Source: an uncultured Candidatus Pelagibacter sp. (GTDB lineage Bacteria; Pseudomonadota; Alphaproteobacteria; Pelagibacterales; Pelagibacteraceae). From it: a DNA stretch of 11,329 nucleotides. The notes beneath the pieces were generated by a model, which saw only the letters and a list, made by a program, of their open reading frames with translations, ran no database searches and had not been told where the DNA came from. Both the position numbers and the translations under genes were made by a program. Positions 9,317-11,329 of the stretch are shown here, one piece after another (position 1 is the first letter of the stretch; every line of letters starts with the position of its first letter). The DNA lies in NCBI GenBank assembly GCA_905616435.1, contig CAJQSU010000045.1:1-11329 (forward strand), written 5' to 3'.

Positions 9317-11083
9317 TTATACTAACGCTTTTCCTTTTCCTGTAATTTTGTTTTCTTCCTGGTCTTTTGGTCCTAATAACATTTGATTGTGAGGTTTTCC
9401 TGATGGTATCATAGGATAACAGTTCTCATCTTGGTCTACATGACAATCAAAAATTACAGGCCGATCTATATCTATCATTTCTTGGATTTTTTCATCTAAT
9501 TCATCAGGGTTTTTTGCTCTAATACCAACACATCCATAGGCTTCAGCTAATTTTACAAAATCAGGCAAAGCTTCTGAATAACTCTCAGAATAATTTTTTT
9601 CATGAAGCAATTCCTGCCACTGTCTTACCATGCCCATATATTGGTTATTTAAAATAAATATTTTTATGGGTAAATTATATTGAACTGCAGTAGAAATTTC
9701 TTGCATAGTCATTAAAATTGAAGCTTCTCCCGCAATATCTATAACTAGTTTTTTTGGATGTGCCACCTGTACACCTACAGCAGCAGGTAATCCGTAACCC
9801 ATTGTTCCAAGTCCACCTGATGTCATCCATCTATTTGGTTTGTTAAATTTATAGTGTTGAGCTGCCCACATTTGGTGTTGCCCAACTTCTGTCGTTATGA
9901 AGGTGTCTTGATCTTTTGTTAGCTCATATAATCTTTGTACTGCGTGTTGAGGTTTAATAATTGTACTACTATTTATAAAATTTAAAGAATCTTTTTTTCT
10001 CCACTTTTGAATTTGTTGCCACCATTTAGAAATTTTTTGTTTATTAGATTTTTCTAAATTTAAATTTTTATTTTTTAAAGTCTTTGTTATTGATCGAATT
10101 ACATCACTTACATCACCAACAATTGAGAGGTCAACTTTCACGATTTTATTAATTGATGATGGGTCAATATCAATATGTACTTTTTTAGATTTTGGAGAAA
10201 ATTCATCTATCTTTCCTGTAATACGATCATCAAATCTAGCTCCAATGTTAATTAATAAATCACAATCATGCATTGCATTGTTTGCTTCGTAAGTTCCATG
10301 CATTCCTAGCATTCCTAAAAACTGACTATCATCTCCTGGATAAGCACCTAGTCCTTGTAGAGTTGATGTAATAGGGAATCCTGTAACAGAAACCAGTTCT
10401 CTTAAAAGTTCACTTGCTTCTGGTCCTGAATTTATAACGCCTCCCCCAGTATAAAAAACTGGTTTTGAGGCTTTGCTCATTAAATTAATTAATTCATCAA
10501 TTTCTTTTTGATTAAATCTATTTACCACCTTTCCATTTAACTTCTTATCTTTTTTAGGTTTGAGATATTTTGTTTTTGCAAATTGAACATCTTTTGGGAT
10601 ATCAACAAGTACTGGTCCCGGTCTACCGGTTGTTGCAACTTCAAAAGCTTCATGCATTACTCTTGGTAGGTCATTGATGTCTTTTACTAACCAATTATGT
10701 TTTGTGCACGGTCTAGTGATTCCTGTTGTGTCGCATTCTTGAAAGGCATCTGTTCCTATCAAATGAGTTGGTACTTGTCCTGAAATACAAACTAATGGAA
10801 CTGAATCCATATAAGCATCTGTTAAGGCGGTTACGACATTGGTCGCACCTGGTCCAGATGTTACAAGAACTACCCCTGGTTTTCCAGAGGATCTAGCGTA
10901 TCCTTCGGCTGCATGTCCAGCCCCTTGCTCATGTCTAACCAAAATATGTTTAATCGATGGATGGTTTTTTAACTCATCATAAATTGGCAGCACTGCTCCA
11001 CCTGGATAACCAAAAATAAATTCAACATCTTGATCCTCAAGACACTTAAAAACAATTTCTGCTCCAGAATATAATTTAGACAT
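9317..11083 (-). CDS. ilvB: Acetolactate synthase large (catalytic) subunit
   Basis: The enzyme joins two pyruvates to 2-acetolactate, or pyruvate and 2-ketobutyrate to 2-acetohydroxybutyrate, using ThDP, Mg2+ and FAD. The 588-residue protein has the three domains of the family. The N-terminal pyrimidine-binding domain carries FGYPGGAVLPIYDEL (24-38), the ThDP-activating Glu52 in RHEQGAGHAAEGYAR, and SGPGATN (76-82). The central FAD-binding domain includes GARFDDR (281-287). The C-terminal domain has GQHQMWAAQ (401-409), GGLGTMGYGLPAA (423-435) and the metal motif. In that motif the usual GD-A/G-S reads GEAS (452-455), with the paired Asn480 in LNNQYMGM. Trp489 in VRQWQ is the residue altered in herbicide-resistant enzymes. 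It is followed without a gap by ilvN. The symbol ilvI would be equally correct. Confidence 0.97.
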   Translation of the reverse strand: MSKLYSGAEIVFKCLEDQDVEFIFGYPGGAVLPIYDELKNHPSIKHILVRHEQGAGHAAEGYARSSGKPGVVLVTSGPGATNVVTALTDAYMDSVPLVCISGQVPTHLIGTDAFQECDTTGITRPCTKHNWLVKDINDLPRVMHEAFEVATTGRPGPVLVDIPKDVQFAKTKYLKPKKDKKLNGKVVNRFNQKEIDELINLMSKASKPVFYTGGGVINSGPEASELLRELVSVTGFPITSTLQGLGAYPGDDSQFLGMLGMHGTYEANNAMHDCDLLINIGARFDDRITGKIDEFSPKSKKVHIDIDPSSINKIVKVDLSIVGDVSDVIRSITKTLKNKNLNLEKSNKQKISKWWQQIQKWRKKDSLNFINSSTIIKPQHAVQRLYELTKDQDTFITTEVGQHQMWAAQHYKFNKPNRWMTSGGLGTMGYGLPAAVGVQVAHPKKLVIDIAGEASILMTMQEISTAVQYNLPIKIFILNNQYMGMVRQWQELLHEKNYSESYSEALPDFVKLAEAYGCVGIRAKNPDELDEKIQEMIDIDRPVIFDCHVDQDENCYPMIPSGKPHNQMLLGPKDQEENKITGKGKALV

Positions 11084-11089
11084 TTGGCT

Positions 11090-11119
11090 AACCTAGCTGA
11101 AGTTGTGCTGATTGGTCAA
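11090..11119 (-). promoter_or_regulatory. candidate promoter in the miaA-ilvB gap
   Basis: TTGACC (11119-11114, five of six matches to TTGACA) is followed after 18 bases by TAGGTT (11095-11090, three of six matches to TATAAT). The putative -10 ends six bases before the ilvB ATG, so the transcript would be leaderless or nearly so; no Shine-Dalgarno sequence is present. The 53-base gap shows no hairpin followed by a T run and no room for an attenuator peptide. The weak -10 makes this tentative. Confidence 0.25.
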
Positions 11120-11136
11120 GTTTAACTGAAAATAAT

Positions 11137-11329
11137 TTAAATTTTTTTTAGAAAAATATTCAATTTTTTAGGCTTAATTTTTTTCCAAGTTGTCATGTGT
11201 CCTCTTGCCCATGTTGCTTGTCTTTTGGCATATTGCCTAGTCTTTATTGATATTTTATCAATAACCTCCTCTTTAACTATCTTTTTTTTAATAAAATCTT
11301 TGATTTCAGTAATACCTATCGCTTTAGAA
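11137..11329 (-). CDS. miaA: tRNA dimethylallyltransferase, C-terminal end only
   Basis: MiaA transfers a dimethylallyl group to A37 of tRNAs that read UNN codons. Only the last 63 codons are inside the window, ending in a TAA at 11139-11137. The fragment begins SKAIGITEIKDFI, matching the AIGY/AIGxxE helix near the C-terminus, and contains TRQYAKRQATWARGHM, the TRxYAKRQ-TW-R signature of MiaA. A short basic tail follows. It runs in the same direction as ilvB, 53 bases upstream, an order (miaA before ilvB/ilvI) that I recall from other alphaproteobacteria. The catalytic P-loop region lies outside the window. Confidence 0.92.
   Translation of the reverse strand, partial: SKAIGITEIKDFIKKKIVKEEVIDKISIKTRQYAKRQATWARGHMTTWKKIKPKKLNIFLKKI

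Noticed and set aside
9130..9345. Open reading frame of 71 codons on the plus strand across the ilvN-ilvB junction
   Set aside because: Antisense to both subunits of acetolactate synthase; no ribosome-binding site or recognisable protein features.
11084..11136. Attenuator or riboswitch ahead of ilvB
   Set aside because: The 53-base gap has no leader peptide rich in Leu, Val or Ile codons and no GC-containing hairpin with a T run.

Overview
The window is AT-rich bacterial DNA in which every recognisable gene lies on the minus strand, with gaps of 0 to about 100 bases. The proteins look alphaproteobacterial, and the very low GC, Lys/Asn/Ile-rich composition and extreme compactness point to the SAR11/Pelagibacterales lineage. 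This placement comes from composition, gene order and recall of the families; no database search was run.

Read in the direction of transcription (right to left), the window starts with the 3' end of miaA (tRNA modification, 11137-11329). A branched-chain amino acid block follows: ilvB (acetolactate synthase large subunit), ilvN (its regulatory small subunit), ilvC (ketol-acid reductoisomerase) and leuA (2-isopropylmalate synthase). The leuA stop codon directly abuts the start of the cell-elongation block: mreB, mreC, mreD, mrdA (PBP2) and rodA. The window ends in the 5' part of an FAD-dependent oxidoreductase of the DadA/DAO type (1-248).

IlvBN makes acetolactate or acetohydroxybutyrate, and IlvC converts these towards valine and isoleucine precursors. 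LeuA diverts 2-ketoisovalerate into leucine. MreB filaments with MreC and MreD organise the RodA glycosyltransferase and PBP2 transpeptidase that build the lateral wall. The only internal gaps above 50 bases are ilvC-leuA (106 bases, with a candidate promoter) and miaA-ilvB (53 bases). Elsewhere genes abut or overlap: TAA/ATG at ilvB-ilvN and leuA-mreB, TAG/ATG at mrdA-rodA, and an identical 8-base ATGATTAA overlap at both mreC-mreD and mreD-mrdA.

These are well-known housekeeping genes and I see no undescribed multi-gene system. The most interesting local feature is in mreC. A run of 13 A residues lies where the conserved MreC core meets an unusual C-terminal extension (second coiled coil plus a two-cysteine motif). 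A one-base slip either way reaches a stop within about 14 codons and would leave a MreC of normal length. No tRNA, rRNA, CRISPR array, insertion sequence or prophage signal was seen.
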